A DNA stretch of 64,000 bases from Pseudomonas campi (GCF_013200955.2 NZ_CP053697.2:2914001-2978000); one strand, 5' to 3'; shown: positions 10,846 to 22,131, counted from the first letter of the stretch. Notes: generated by a model not told the origin, from the sequence alone. Made by a program: numbers and translations.

Positions 10846-11607
10846 ATGCACCCGGTCTTATCCCTGCGTCACTACCGCCACGAACAGATCGCCCACAGCC
10901 ACGAGCACGCCCAGCTGGTGTTCGGCCTGAGCGGCTGCCTGGATTTTGAAGTGGCCGGCCAGGGTTGCCAGGTGCTCAGCCACAGCCTGGCCGTGGTGCC
11001 GCCAACGGCCCACCATGCGTGCGCCAGCCCGGCAGGCAGCCAGTGCCTGGTGCTCGATGTGCCGTCCGATGGCTGGCTGCAGCAACGCCTGGGCCGGCAT
11101 GCCGACGCTGGTCGGCGCCTGCTTGATCGGCCCGGCCGCCTGCTGCTCAACCCGGCGCAGAGCCAACTGGTCAATTGGCTGGCGGCCAGTCCGATCAACG
11201 ACGACGTCATCGCCCAGCAAGGCGCGGCCCTGCTGCTCGCCAGCCTGAGCAGCAGCGCCCCCCTACCCAGTTCCAGTCTGCCGCTGGCAGTCATCGACGC
11301 GCATATCACACGCCACTGCGCCCACCCGCTGCAGGTGGCGGATCTGGCGCGGCTGTGCGGCCTGTCGGCGGCGCGCTTCCATGCGCGCTTTCTCGCTGAA
11401 ACCGGGCACACGCCAATGGAGCATGTGCGCAATCGCCGCCTGCAGCTGGGTCGCGAACTGCTGCTCGGCAGCAACCTGGCCGTCGGTGAGATCGCCGCGC
11501 GGGTCGGCTACGCCTCGCAGAGCGCCTTCACCGCTGCCCTGGCGCGCCAACTGGGCAGTACGCCGCGCCAGTTGCGCCGCGAGTGGCGCGACAAAAGCCG
11601 CGACTAA
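10846..11607 (+). CDS. AraC-family transcriptional regulator
   Basis: DNA-binding regulator of 253 residues. It has an N-terminal cupin-like sensing domain (HYRHEQIAHSHEHAQLVFGL) and a C-terminal AraC double helix-turn-helix (about 155-250, with LARLCGLSAARFHARF and GYASQSAFTAALARQ). GAGG precedes the ATG. It is divergent from plcP and heads a group with a tRNA-binding protein and an EamA exporter. Regulators in such groups commonly control the adjacent transporter, but the ligand is unknown. Confidence 0.88.
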   Translation: MHPVLSLRHYRHEQIAHSHEHAQLVFGLSGCLDFEVAGQGCQVLSHSLAVVPPTAHHACASPAGSQCLVLDVPSDGWLQQRLGRHADAGRRLLDRPGRLLLNPAQSQLVNWLAASPINDDVIAQQGAALLLASLSSSAPLPSSSLPLAVIDAHITRHCAHPLQVADLARLCGLSAARFHARFLAETGHTPMEHVRNRRLQLGRELLLGSNLAVGEIAARVGYASQSAFTAALARQLGSTPRQLRREWRDKSRD

Positions 11608-11665
11608 CGCGACAGACAGACGGCGTTCCGCCTGCCTAGACTCTGCGCATAGTCAGGGAGTCTTT

Positions 11666-12001
11666 ATGCACAGCATCGAATGGCAGGATTTTGAGCGCGT
11701 GGAACTGCGCGTCGGCACCCTGCTCAGCGCCCGGCGCAACGAAAAAGCGCTGAAACCCGCCTACGTTCTAGAAGTCGACCTCGGCGAATCGGGGATCAAG
11801 ACCTCCAGCGCCCAGCTCACCGCCCATTACTCAACCGAACAGCTGATTGGCCGCCAGGTGCTCTGCGTGTGCAACTTTGCGCCCAAGCGCATCGCCGGCA
11901 TTCGCTCGGAGGTGCTGGTTACCGGCGTCTACGATGCGGACGGCAAGGTGCTGCTGGCCAGCTTCGACCATCCTCTGCCCAATGGCGCACGTCTGGCATG
12001 A
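11666..12001 (+). CDS. CsaA-like tRNA-binding domain protein
   Basis: Small cytoplasmic protein of 111 residues that is a stand-alone tRNA-binding (EMAP/CsaA/MetRS C-terminal) OB-fold domain. The diagnostic pattern starts at FERVELRVGTL and continues with NFAPKRIAGIRSEVLV. A GGAG ribosome site precedes the ATG at 11666. The stop overlaps the start of the EamA gene (ATGA at 11998-12001), so they are co-translated. CsaA proteins have been linked to chaperone or export functions in some bacteria; the role here is not known. Confidence 0.85.
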   Translation: MHSIEWQDFERVELRVGTLLSARRNEKALKPAYVLEVDLGESGIKTSSAQLTAHYSTEQLIGRQVLCVCNFAPKRIAGIRSEVLVTGVYDADGKVLLASFDHPLPNGARLA

Positions 12002-12870
12002 ACCGGCGCAAGGCACTCATCGCCCTGCACCTGGGCGCACTGCTCTTCGGCCTGTCCGGTATTTTCGGCAAGCTGGCCCTGGCCGCTCCGCTGGTCATCG
12101 TGTTTGGCCGCGCGCTGTTCGCGGTGCTCGCCCTCGCCCCTTTCGCCCGCCCTGGCGCCACCCATGAGCGCCCCAGCCATCAACGCCTACTGGCCCTGGC
12201 CGGCGCAGGCCTGCTGCTGGGCGGGCACTGGTGGAGCTTCTTCATTGCGATCAAGGTGGCTGGCGTGGCGGTGGCGACCCTGGGCTTCGCCAGCTTTCCG
12301 GCCTTCACCGTGCTGCTCGAAGGACTGCTGTTCAAAGAGCAGGTACGGCGCAGCGAATGGGCCGTGGTCGGCCTGGTGTGCATCGGCCTGATCCTGGTGA
12401 CCCCGCACTTCGACTTCGCCAGCGAAGCCACCCTGGGCCTGGGCTGGGCCGTGCTGTCCGGGCTGTTGTTTGCCCTGGTGTCGGTAAGCAACCGGGCCAC
12501 CACCCGCGGCCTCAATCCGGCCCAGGCGGCGCTGTGGCAGAACATCGGCATCCTGCTGTGCAGCCTGCCGTTTGCCTGGAGCCTGCTGCCCGAGGTGCGG
12601 GCGCTGGACTGGCTGTGGATCGGCCTGCTCGGCGTGCTCTGCACGGCCCTCGCGCACAGTTTGTTCGTCGCCAGCCTGCGCACGCTCAACGCACGCAGTG
12701 CCTCGGTGGTGTTTGCCCTGGAGCCGGTCTACGGCATCGTCTTCGCCTGGTGGCTGTTCCACGAGCAACCGGGACTGCGCATGCTGTTCGGCGGCAGCCT
12801 GATTGTGCTGGCCACGGTCATTTCAGCCCGCCTTAGCCGGCACAGCCCCAGCGTGGAAGACCTCAGCTGA
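11998..12870 (+). CDS. EamA/DMT-family inner-membrane transporter
   Basis: Predicted exporter of 290 residues with about ten transmembrane helices and two EamA halves, for example LHLGALLFGLSGIFGKLALA near the start and the conserved LEPVYGIVFAWWLFHEQ near the C-terminus. The start at 11998 is set by the ATGA overlap with the upstream gene; a longer open frame that begins within that gene is rejected. Substrate unknown; the family exports amino acids and small metabolites. Probably regulated by the AraC protein two genes upstream. Confidence 0.88.
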   Translation: MNRRKALIALHLGALLFGLSGIFGKLALAAPLVIVFGRALFAVLALAPFARPGATHERPSHQRLLALAGAGLLLGGHWWSFFIAIKVAGVAVATLGFASFPAFTVLLEGLLFKEQVRRSEWAVVGLVCIGLILVTPHFDFASEATLGLGWAVLSGLLFALVSVSNRATTRGLNPAQAALWQNIGILLCSLPFAWSLLPEVRALDWLWIGLLGVLCTALAHSLFVASLRTLNARSASVVFALEPVYGIVFAWWLFHEQPGLRMLFGGSLIVLATVISARLSRHSPSVEDLS

Positions 12871-12876
12871 CGTGCA

Positions 12877-13155
12877 TCAGCGATCGTTGTGGCCCAGGTC
12901 GCGCGCGGGATCGATCAGATCGCGCAGGCGCTGCTTAAGCACCTTGGCTTCGGGGAAGCCGCCATCGGCCTTGCGCTCCCACAACTGAACGCCGTCGCAG
13001 GCAATCCGGAACACGCCCCCCGTGCCGGGTTCAAGGCTGACTCTGCCGAGCTCGTCGCTGAAGGTGCTGAGCAGTTCCTGCGCCAGCCAGGCGGCGCGCA
13101 GCAGCCACTGGCACTGGGTGCAGTAGGTGATGGTGACTTCGGGTTTGCCGGACAT
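12877..13155 (-). CDS. SelW/Rdx-family CxxC protein
   Basis: Small thioredoxin-fold protein of 92 residues with the motif TYCTQCQWLLRAAWLAQELL, where the CxxC replaces the Cys-x-x-Sec of eukaryotic SelW. Length and the GTGGVFRI segment fit the bacterial Rdx family (TIGR02174). GGAG lies before the ATG at 13155. It converges with the EamA gene, with only six bases between the stops. Presumed redox role; partner unknown. Confidence 0.88.
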   Translation of the reverse strand: MSGKPEVTITYCTQCQWLLRAAWLAQELLSTFSDELGRVSLEPGTGGVFRIACDGVQLWERKADGGFPEAKVLKQRLRDLIDPARDLGHNDR

Positions 13156-13239
13156 GCCGAGGGCTCCGTGACGCAGAAAGCGCCATGATAGCGCCGCCCA
13201 AACGACAGCGCCGCGAAGTCTCCTGCGCGGCGTTGTGGC

Positions 13240-13509
13240 TAGGGTCTGTTGCCGTTTCGTTCACGGCCGCGACGGAGCCTGTTTTTGCGCGGGGCTAGGC
13301 ACGAGACGCGAGGTTTGGTCGTCCAAATGAGCCGTCGAGTAACGACGTCCCGCGCAAAAACGGGCCCGTCCCTATGGGTTGCGCGCAAAATCGCGCCATG
13401 CGTCGTTGCGGGACTTGCCAAGGGAATGACCATTGCCTGCGTCCCGCGCCTAGCCTGGCGCGATTTTGCGCAGCAACGCGGTTCGCGAACGAAACGGCAA
13501 CAGACCCTA
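13240..13509. mobile_element. MITE-like element, copy 1, TA-flanked
   Basis: About 268 bp bounded by inverted repeats: the left end AGGGTCTGTTGCCGTTTCG is repeated inverted at 13487-13508. TA dinucleotides flank both ends (13240-13241 and 13508-13509), as for Tc1/mariner-IS630 type insertions. It has no transposase. Inner segments also pair, including GCGCAAAATCGCGCC near 13390 with its complement near 13458. A nearly identical copy lies at 49701-49969. The right end is seven bases from the stop codon of the fimV-like gene. Confidence 0.85.
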
Positions 13510-13515
13510 AACAAC

Positions 13516-15663
13516 TCAGGCGATCCGGGCCAGCAGCTCCCGCGCCCTCGCCTTCTCCTGATCATCACCCTCGTCGATCAGTGCATTGAGAATGTTGCAG
13601 GCCGCACCCAGGTTGCCCTGCTCGATATAGGCCAGGGCCATGTTCAGCTGGGCTAGGTGTTCACGGTTACCCGCCAGATGCTCGAGATTGGACTCGAGGG
13701 GCTTGTCGGCGCGCCCTTGCGGTTCACGGGAAAACGCATCGACGAATTCCTCCTGCAAGACCTCATCACCCGTGCTCTCAGGCAGCGGCATGTCGCCGAA
13801 AGGACTGAGACCATCCTTGTCGACAGTCATTTCGAACACTTCGGGGAGCTCGCGCAGGTCCGAGCGGAAGGAGGGATCGAGGGCATCCGCGCTGGCCGCC
13901 TTGGCCCGCCGCGGTGCTTCATTGTGGAACGGGCTGACCAGATCCCAGTCGGCATCCAGCGAAAGGTCATCGAGGTTGAGCTGGAAGTCATCCGCCGCCG
14001 GCTGAGCGGCGGGTAGCGGCTCCAACACCTCGTCGAGAGGCAGCACGGCAACCAGTTCATCTGCCTGTGTCGGGCGTTGCAGGCGGGCATAACGCACGCG
14101 AATCTGATCAACCTGCACATGGCTGGCGCCCATATCCAGCAATTGCTGCTCCTGGGCAAAGAAACCGCTGGTGTCTCCCAGCTCGCCCAGTACCTCGAAC
14201 AGGCGCAGGCGCAGGTCGATACGCTGCGGCTCCTGTTCCACAGCCTTGCGCAATACGGTCAGGGCTTCACCAAAGTGGCCATAGGCGATGTAGATATTGG
14301 CGCCTTCGATCGGGTCGGCCGGCACACTCGGCATCCGTACCGGCGCCGCTGGTTTGGCCTGCACTGGTTCAGCGGGGCGTACCTGTTGGATCGGCACCTT
14401 GATGACGGGGCGTACCTGTACCTGCGGTTGGCGATAAGGCTCTGGATCGGGGTGTTCGACCTTGCGCCGCAACAGCCATATACCGCCGATGAGCACCAGG
14501 CAGAGGCCACCCGCACTCAGCCAGAGAGGCCAGGACGCCGATTGCGCCTGAGCGGCTGGTACGGTTGCGGCAGGCACAGCCGGGGCGCTCTGCAGCACAG
14601 GCGCCTGGGCCTCTGCCGGCGCGGGCTGGCGCTGCTGCGCCAACTCGGCGCGAATGGTCTGCAGTTGCCGATCCTTCTCCGCCATCTGCGCCTGCAACTG
14701 CACCAACTGGGCTTGCAGATCACCGATAGCCGTCTGCAGTTGCTGATTCTCCGCCGTCTGGCTGGCCAGCTCGCCATCCACCTGCAGTTGCGCCGCCTCG
14801 ATCTGTTGCAGCTCAGCGGCAGCCTCGGCAACCGGAGCAGGCTCTGCCGCAGGCGTCGGCTCTGCCACGGGCGCCAGGGCCAGCGACGCGGCAACGGGCG
14901 GATCGACCGCAACCGGGGCCTGCGGCTGGCTGGGTGCGATCCACTGGGGCACGGCGCTATCCGGCAGCAACAGGTCAGCTGCAAGGCGCAGCCGATTGCG
15001 GTCACCGGCGATGAACGCGCCGGGGTTCAATCTGTGGATATCGCTCATTAATACCGAATGCGTTGCTTCGCTGCCGGCCTCACGCAGGCGGTCGGCAATA
15101 CTCCACAGACTGTCACCGCGCTGTACGCGATAACGCTGCCCCTGGGCTGCCAGCGGAAGCGGTGCCTGCGCTTGTGCCGGCTGCGGGGAGGCTACCCGGG
15201 CTGGCGGCGGCGCTGCGGCGTAACGCGGCTCATCCAGCGTACTGGCCACGGGGCGGTAGGCAGAAGACCCCGGCGGGTCGATCAGCAAGGTGTACTCACG
15301 CAGCAGGCTGCCCCCGGGGCGCACCACTTCGACGATGAAGTTGAGGTAAGGCTCGCGCACCGGTTTGTTCGACACCACGCGAATCATGCTTTGTCCGCCG
15401 CGCAGAACGGGGGTGAAGCGCAAGTCATTGAGAAACACGAAGCGGTCGACGCCCGAGCGACTGAAGTCTTCGGCCGAGGCCAGGCGCACCTTGATCTCAT
15501 CGGCATTGAGATCACCGATCTGCAGCAGCTCGATCTCGGCTTCCAGGGGCTGATTGAGCGCCGAGTGCAGACTGATCTCACCGAGCCCTAGAGCCGGCAC
15601 CATGCCGGAGTAGAGCGCTGAGCCCGATGCCAGGGTCAATAGAAGTTGACGTACCCGAGCCAT
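13516..15663 (-). CDS. FimV/HubP-family protein (LysM, coiled coil, TM, TPR)
   Basis: Inner-membrane, peptidoglycan-associated protein of 715 residues. In order: signal-like N-terminus; FimV N-terminal domain (LGEISLHSALNQPLEAEIEL); LysM domain (about 178-235, YRVQRGDSLWSIADRLREA); Pro/Ala linker; coiled coil (about 285-350, Gln/Leu-rich); one transmembrane helix near 378-400; a TPR-like region (IYIAYGHFGEALTVLRKAV); and the FimV C-terminal domain (HLAQLNMALAYIEQGNLGAA). Family members organise cell poles and type IV pilus or twitching functions. The canonical fimV is usually longer and next to asd and truA; neither is here, so this is probably a paralogue. GGAGGG precedes the ATG. Confidence 0.88.
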   Translation of the reverse strand: MARVRQLLLTLASGSALYSGMVPALGLGEISLHSALNQPLEAEIELLQIGDLNADEIKVRLASAEDFSRSGVDRFVFLNDLRFTPVLRGGQSMIRVVSNKPVREPYLNFIVEVVRPGGSLLREYTLLIDPPGSSAYRPVASTLDEPRYAAAPPPARVASPQPAQAQAPLPLAAQGQRYRVQRGDSLWSIADRLREAGSEATHSVLMSDIHRLNPGAFIAGDRNRLRLAADLLLPDSAVPQWIAPSQPQAPVAVDPPVAASLALAPVAEPTPAAEPAPVAEAAAELQQIEAAQLQVDGELASQTAENQQLQTAIGDLQAQLVQLQAQMAEKDRQLQTIRAELAQQRQPAPAEAQAPVLQSAPAVPAATVPAAQAQSASWPLWLSAGGLCLVLIGGIWLLRRKVEHPDPEPYRQPQVQVRPVIKVPIQQVRPAEPVQAKPAAPVRMPSVPADPIEGANIYIAYGHFGEALTVLRKAVEQEPQRIDLRLRLFEVLGELGDTSGFFAQEQQLLDMGASHVQVDQIRVRYARLQRPTQADELVAVLPLDEVLEPLPAAQPAADDFQLNLDDLSLDADWDLVSPFHNEAPRRAKAASADALDPSFRSDLRELPEVFEMTVDKDGLSPFGDMPLPESTGDEVLQEEFVDAFSREPQGRADKPLESNLEHLAGNREHLAQLNMALAYIEQGNLGAACNILNALIDEGDDQEKARARELLARIA

Positions 15664-16059
15664 ACACCCTCCACGGATTTCCAGCTCGCACGCTGCCCTC
15701 AGTAGCCTCCCAGGTAGAGCGAGTATCCCTGGCTAGCGAGCAACGCAACGCTGTTTTATGTCGGGAGGGCGTCCCTGTCGCCCGGCTTCGCAATGCCTCG
15801 GCAGACCAACGGGTAGCAAACGTACCGGTTAATCACCACGATCAAGGCATAGAGCCAGCATAGGAAATAGGAGCCTAAAAATGCCAACTATCTCTCATTC
15901 TGTATTGAGATAAGTCGGCTGCAGCTAACAGCCAAATTGACTAGGGTCTGGGGAAATTAGCCGGGGAAGCAGGCTGCCCCAGCAACCCTGCGGGTTACCG
16001 GGCAGTGATCGGGTGAAACAGGAGCATCCTGGGCGCCCACTGCACGCAGCAGAACCGGC
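15664..16059. other. Intergenic region, no gene seen
   Basis: 396 bases hold the promoter side of the fimV-like gene and the downstream side of the marR-type gene. I find no ORF with a ribosome site and no clear terminator. An imperfect palindrome, TATCTC and GAGATA separated by 12 bases, lies near 15889-15912. Confidence 0.5.
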
Positions 16060-16494
16060 TCAGTCCTTCTCCAAATTGGCCAGTACCTGGGCATGCACGC
16101 GCTGGCAGAGTTGCATGTCTTCATCACTGACGCCGGCGAACAGCTCCTTGCGCAGCCCCAAGGCGATGCTTTCGATCTGTGCGATGAGGGGCCGGGCCTG
16201 CGGGCTCAGGACGATCTTCTTCGCCCGTCGGTCTTCCGGCACGGCATGGCGTTGCACCAGGCCCTGGGACTCCAGGCCATCGAGCAGACGGGCCAGGGTC
16301 GGCCCCTCGACGCCGACGGTCTTGGCCAGTTCGCGCTGGGTCGGCGGCTCCTCCAGCAGGGCCAAGTGCAACAACACCAGCCAGCGTGCCTGGGACAAGC
16401 CGAGGCCAGAGAGACGTCGATCCAATTCGGCGCGCCAGGCGCGGGATAGCTGAGCCAACTGCATGCCGAAACTGTGTTGCGCAAAGGTGTGCAT
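16060..16494 (-). CDS. MarR/SlyA-family transcriptional regulator
   Basis: 144-residue winged-helix regulator. The core LGLSQARWLVLLHLALLEE and GVEGPTLARLLDGLESQGLV (recognition helix), followed by a basic wing VPEDRRAKKIVLSP, is typical of the SlyA/MarR family. It is a dimeric DNA-binding protein that usually responds to small aromatic ligands or oxidants. It stands alone between divergent or unrelated neighbours, so its target is unknown. Confidence 0.88.
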   Translation of the reverse strand: MHTFAQHSFGMQLAQLSRAWRAELDRRLSGLGLSQARWLVLLHLALLEEPPTQRELAKTVGVEGPTLARLLDGLESQGLVQRHAVPEDRRAKKIVLSPQARPLIAQIESIALGLRKELFAGVSDEDMQLCQRVHAQVLANLEKD

Positions 16495-16626
16495 AGCGAT
16501 TCGTGGACCGTGTCATGGCGGTTTTTGCCCCTGCCTGCACGCCCCCACACTGCGCAGACAGCAGAAAAACCTAATTATTAGTCGCCTAACCATAACCCCG
16601 AGGCGCGCCCGTCGCCAAGTCCGTTT

Positions 16627-17643
16627 TCACCATTTGACGTACTGGTCTTCGACGAAGCCCCAGAGGTTGTCGATCACCACGGGAGCCCGGCCCGGTGGGC
16701 GCAAGGTGCCCTGGAAACAGCCAAATACCTGTTTGAAGTTGCTCGCCAGAAAACCCAGATTGAGCTGCTCGCGGTGCAGGCCATGACCACGAAAATCCAG
16801 CTCGACCTGGCCATCGGCAGAGACTATCCGCCAAGGTTGCAGCGGCTCGTCGCGGTTGAACTGAAAATGCACCCCGCTGACCGGCAGCAGCTCGCCATCC
16901 AGCCAGTAGCAGTTCTCGCTGAAACTGGTCTCGTTGACTCCACAGGACAGATTCAGGCCGACCCGCGTGCCCGCCACTTCGCCAGACAGGCAGGCCCAGT
17001 TCCAGAAGGTTTCCGGGCGCATGTAGCCGGCCGACCAGTCGTGATGGGCGAAGGCATCGATCCGCGCCAGATCGAAGTCGCCCAGGGCACTCTGCACCGT
17101 GCCCTGGCAGCGCACGCCGGCGACCTTCTGCGCATAGACCCAGCCATTCACCGCCGTGGGCGTACAGATGCACATCGGCTGGAAGGCCGGCTGCTGTTCG
17201 GAGAAGTGCGCCTCGATGCGCGTGCCATCGTCCAGCTCCACCAGCAGACGCTTCTCCCTGGGCTGCGCGCTGTTCTCCAGACGCAGCAGGTTGCCGCCGC
17301 TGCGCAGCTCACAAATGCCGCTATCCGGCTGCTGCGAGAAGGTGCTGCCAAAGCCCAGGGGCAGGCGAAATTGGCGCTCGATCATGCGCCCGCTGGGTGG
17401 ATGGAACAGATAGACGAAGCCGATACCGAGCAGGCTCAGGTTGCCCAGTGCGCAGCCGCCGATCAGCTCGTGACTGACCAGGCCGAAGTACTGGAACTGG
17501 TGAAAGCGCCGCCACTTGGCCAGCGCACCGAGTCGGCGGCCCATCGGTGAGCGGAAATCGAAATCGCGGTAATTCACCTCGCCCGGTGCGGCGGGGAAGA
17601 TGCCGTAATGGGGCTGGCCGTTGGCCTGGATCAGTCGTTCCAT
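16627..17643 (-). CDS. DUF2804 domain protein
   Basis: 338-residue protein matching the DUF2804 family by length and by segments such as FDFRSPMGRRLGALAKW, NLSLLGIGFVYLFHP and VIDNLWGFVEDQYVKW at the C-terminus. It has no signal peptide or membrane helix. The family resembles lipocalin-like or AttH-type beta-barrels, but I know of no established function. I chose the ATG at 17643; a GTG two codons earlier (17649) is an alternative, and neither has a strong ribosome site. Confidence 0.8.
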   Translation of the reverse strand: MERLIQANGQPHYGIFPAAPGEVNYRDFDFRSPMGRRLGALAKWRRFHQFQYFGLVSHELIGGCALGNLSLLGIGFVYLFHPPSGRMIERQFRLPLGFGSTFSQQPDSGICELRSGGNLLRLENSAQPREKRLLVELDDGTRIEAHFSEQQPAFQPMCICTPTAVNGWVYAQKVAGVRCQGTVQSALGDFDLARIDAFAHHDWSAGYMRPETFWNWACLSGEVAGTRVGLNLSCGVNETSFSENCYWLDGELLPVSGVHFQFNRDEPLQPWRIVSADGQVELDFRGHGLHREQLNLGFLASNFKQVFGCFQGTLRPPGRAPVVIDNLWGFVEDQYVKW

Positions 17644-17736
17644 CGTCACTGCTCGGCGGGAAAGGGCTGATCCTAACAGCCCGACCTCAGGACGAAAGCG
17701 ACGATTCGCGCCAGTGCAGCAGACAACTGACGCCTC

Positions 17737-17934
17737 AGAATCTGTTTCGGGTCTTTTGAGCTAGAGCCAGGCAAGGCGAGATTGGGCGAGGGCGCGGAGT
17801 TTACAAAATGTAAATGAGCAGTACTCGTTTCACTCGCCCTTCGGGCCGCGCTGAAGCGCGTTAGCCGCAAGCGGCTTGCCGAGCCCAATCTCAACGCAGC
17901 ATGGCCGACGATCAAGAGATCCGGGACAGATTCT
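17737..17934. repeat. Palindromic MITE/REP-like element next to the diguanylate cyclase gene
   Basis: A 198-bp element with 23-base imperfect terminal inverted repeats: 17737-17759 begins AGAATCTGTTTCGGG, and 17912-17934 is its near complement ending GACAGATTCT. The inside contains a short palindrome TTTACAAAATGTAAA and a GC-rich hairpin CCGCAAGCGG. It has no coding capacity. The right edge reaches the stop codon of the diguanylate cyclase gene (17934-17936). The interior looks like a dispersed Pseudomonas repeat. Confidence 0.7.
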
Positions 17935-19094
17935 CAGGTCACTACTTGATTGCGGCCAAACGCCTTGGCCTCGTACAAGGCACGGTCGGCATGTTCGAAC
18001 AGCAGATCGAACGCCATCCCGTCTTGCGGGCGCAGACAGGCCACCCCGACGGAAATGGTCAGCACCGCCGCGGTCGACGAACCGGCGTGGGCCAGCTGTT
18101 GATCCTGCACGGCCTGACGCAGCGCTTCGCCGCGCTGGTGCGCCTCGGTGGCGCCGATGCCATACAGCAGAACGGCAAACTCCTCGCCGCCCAGGCGCAC
18201 CGCCATGTCCAGCGGTCGCCGTGCCGACTCGGACAGCACCGCACCGACCCGCTGCAATGCGCGGTCACCCGCCTGATGGCCGTAGTGGTCGTTGTACGCC
18301 TTGAAATGGTCGACGTCGCACAGCAGCAAAGCCAGCTCGACCTCTTCGCGCTGCGCCTGACGCCACAAACGGGCCAGCTGGCGATTGAAGCTGCGCCGGT
18401 TGTGCAGGCCGGTCAGGCTGTCCTGGTCGGCCAGCACGCGCATCAGACGGCTGATCAGGAAATGCTGGCGCGACTTGAACTCCAGCAGGTAACAGCCCAC
18501 CGCACCGATCAGGTTGCCGAACAGCAGGAACACCAGATTGTTGAACAGGCGCTCCGCCGGCAAACCGCCCAGCCATTCGAACAGGCCATAGGCAAGCAGC
18601 ACCAGAAAGGAAATAGCCAGCGCCTCGACCAGCCGCAGCCCCACCAGGAAATAAGCGGCAATGCAGACCAGGAGTACACCTTCGTAGGGGAAAAACGGAT
18701 TCTGTCCATGGCCGATGGCGATGATTGCTGCGGCACCGAGGCCCATTGCCCCGATAGAGGCGAGGCTCAGCGGCACCATCAGGCGCGGATGGCGGTTCAG
18801 CAGGATCAGACGGCCACAGAAAACCAGCAGCACCGCCACGCCCAGGCGGATGACCAACAGCAGGTAGAGCAACGGCGCACTGATCATCCACACGTCCACC
18901 ATCAGGAAGGCCATCCAGACGAACAGGGCGAACACTATGGAAACACGCTTCAGCTCGACGCTGTCACGCAACGCATAGGCGCGGTATTCCTGTTCCAGGG
19001 GCGCGCTGAAGCGCAGCCGACGATAGCCTTTGGCAAGCTGGTCGGCGTAGGGATTGGGACGTACATCGTCAAGCCAAGCAAGATGGGACGACAC
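17934..19094 (-). CDS. Membrane-bound GGDEF diguanylate cyclase
   Basis: 386-residue c-di-GMP synthase. The N-terminus is cytoplasmic, then about six transmembrane helices (residues 55-215) form an uncharacterised membrane sensor, followed by a GGDEF domain. The active site reads RLGGEEF, a functional variant, and an RPLD (RxxD) inhibitory site sits five residues before it. I chose the GTG at 19094, which has GAGG five bases upstream; the frame is open to 19337 but that extension overlaps recQ and has no ribosome site. It could feed c-di-GMP to LapD, encoded 4 kb away, but this is inference. Confidence 0.87.
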   Translation of the reverse strand: MSSHLAWLDDVRPNPYADQLAKGYRRLRFSAPLEQEYRAYALRDSVELKRVSIVFALFVWMAFLMVDVWMISAPLLYLLLVIRLGVAVLLVFCGRLILLNRHPRLMVPLSLASIGAMGLGAAAIIAIGHGQNPFFPYEGVLLVCIAAYFLVGLRLVEALAISFLVLLAYGLFEWLGGLPAERLFNNLVFLLFGNLIGAVGCYLLEFKSRQHFLISRLMRVLADQDSLTGLHNRRSFNRQLARLWRQAQREEVELALLLCDVDHFKAYNDHYGHQAGDRALQRVGAVLSESARRPLDMAVRLGGEEFAVLLYGIGATEAHQRGEALRQAVQDQQLAHAGSSTAAVLTISVGVACLRPQDGMAFDLLFEHADRALYEAKAFGRNQVVT

Positions 19095-19209
19095 CAGAAC
19101 CTCGTAAATGGATAGCAATCCGCCACCATAGCGACTTGCGACATGCGTCACAAGTTTGTCACCCGTCAGCGCCGACAGTTTGGCGCACAAAGCCACACCG
19201 CCCGTCGTT

Positions 19210-21351
<2,142 letters not shown>

Positions 21352-21482
21352 GCCGGTCTCCATTTTTCAAGCCGCGCAGTATACGCGAGCGCCACGCCCG
21401 GCAGACCATCGCCCGTCGGCCGTGCTTTTGCAGGCACAGGCGGCTAGAATCCCCATGTTTACTCACTCAAGGTAGTGCCACG

Positions 21483-22070
21483 ATGTCCTTCGCCGAGCAA
21501 CTCTCCCGCCTGCAAGCCTTCCTCGATGCCGATGAACTGCACGAGGAGGCCCTGGACTACGTGGCCGCCCACGGCTACCTGACTGCCCTGTCGATCTGCC
21601 CCGATCAGGTGCCGGAGCGTGAATGGATCGACGCCCTGTTCGCCGAACCGCCGCACTACCGCAGCGACGCCGAACGCGTGGACATCGAAGCCACCCTGCA
21701 ACAGCTCAAGGCCCATATCGGCCGTCAGCTGGCCAGTGATGATGACCCGGAATTCCCCTGCGACGTCGACCTCGGTGAAGACCCGGACGACTCCGACCTG
21801 CGCGGCTGGTGCATCGGCTTCATGGAAGGCGTGTTCCTGCGTGAAGCGGTGTGGTTCGAAGACGCCGAAGACGAAGTCAGCGAACTGCTGCTGCCGATCA
21901 TGGTCGCCTCCGGTCTGTTCGACGAACAGCCCGAGTTCGCCGAAATCGCCCGTGACCGCGACCTGGTGGACAGCATGGTCGACCAGATCCCCGAGTTGCT
22001 CACCGCCCTGTTCCTGCTCTGCCACGCGCCGGAAGAGAAGCCAGCCCTGCTCAAGCCCCGCCACCACTAA
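21483..22070 (+). CDS. YecA/UPF0149-family protein
   Basis: 195-residue acidic cytoplasmic protein of the YgfB/YecA family. The typical pattern is seen in LHEEALDYVAAHGYLTALSI near the N-terminus and LRGWCIGFMEGVFLREAVW centrally. No SEC-C zinc-binding tail is present. Function of this family is poorly known. It is divergent from recQ and starts after an AAGG-like ribosome site. Confidence 0.85.
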   Translation: MSFAEQLSRLQAFLDADELHEEALDYVAAHGYLTALSICPDQVPEREWIDALFAEPPHYRSDAERVDIEATLQQLKAHIGRQLASDDDPEFPCDVDLGEDPDDSDLRGWCIGFMEGVFLREAVWFEDAEDEVSELLLPIMVASGLFDEQPEFAEIARDRDLVDSMVDQIPELLTALFLLCHAPEEKPALLKPRHH

Positions 22071-22131
22071 CTTCTAAACGATAAGTGCCTGCACTCGATC
22101 ATGCGTCGTTAAAAAGCAAGGCCGTCCGTTA

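Noticed and set aside
15941..15950. CTAGGGTCTG, matching the MITE end, as a solo MITE remnant
   Set aside because: Only ten bases match and the following bases differ; no partner end nearby.
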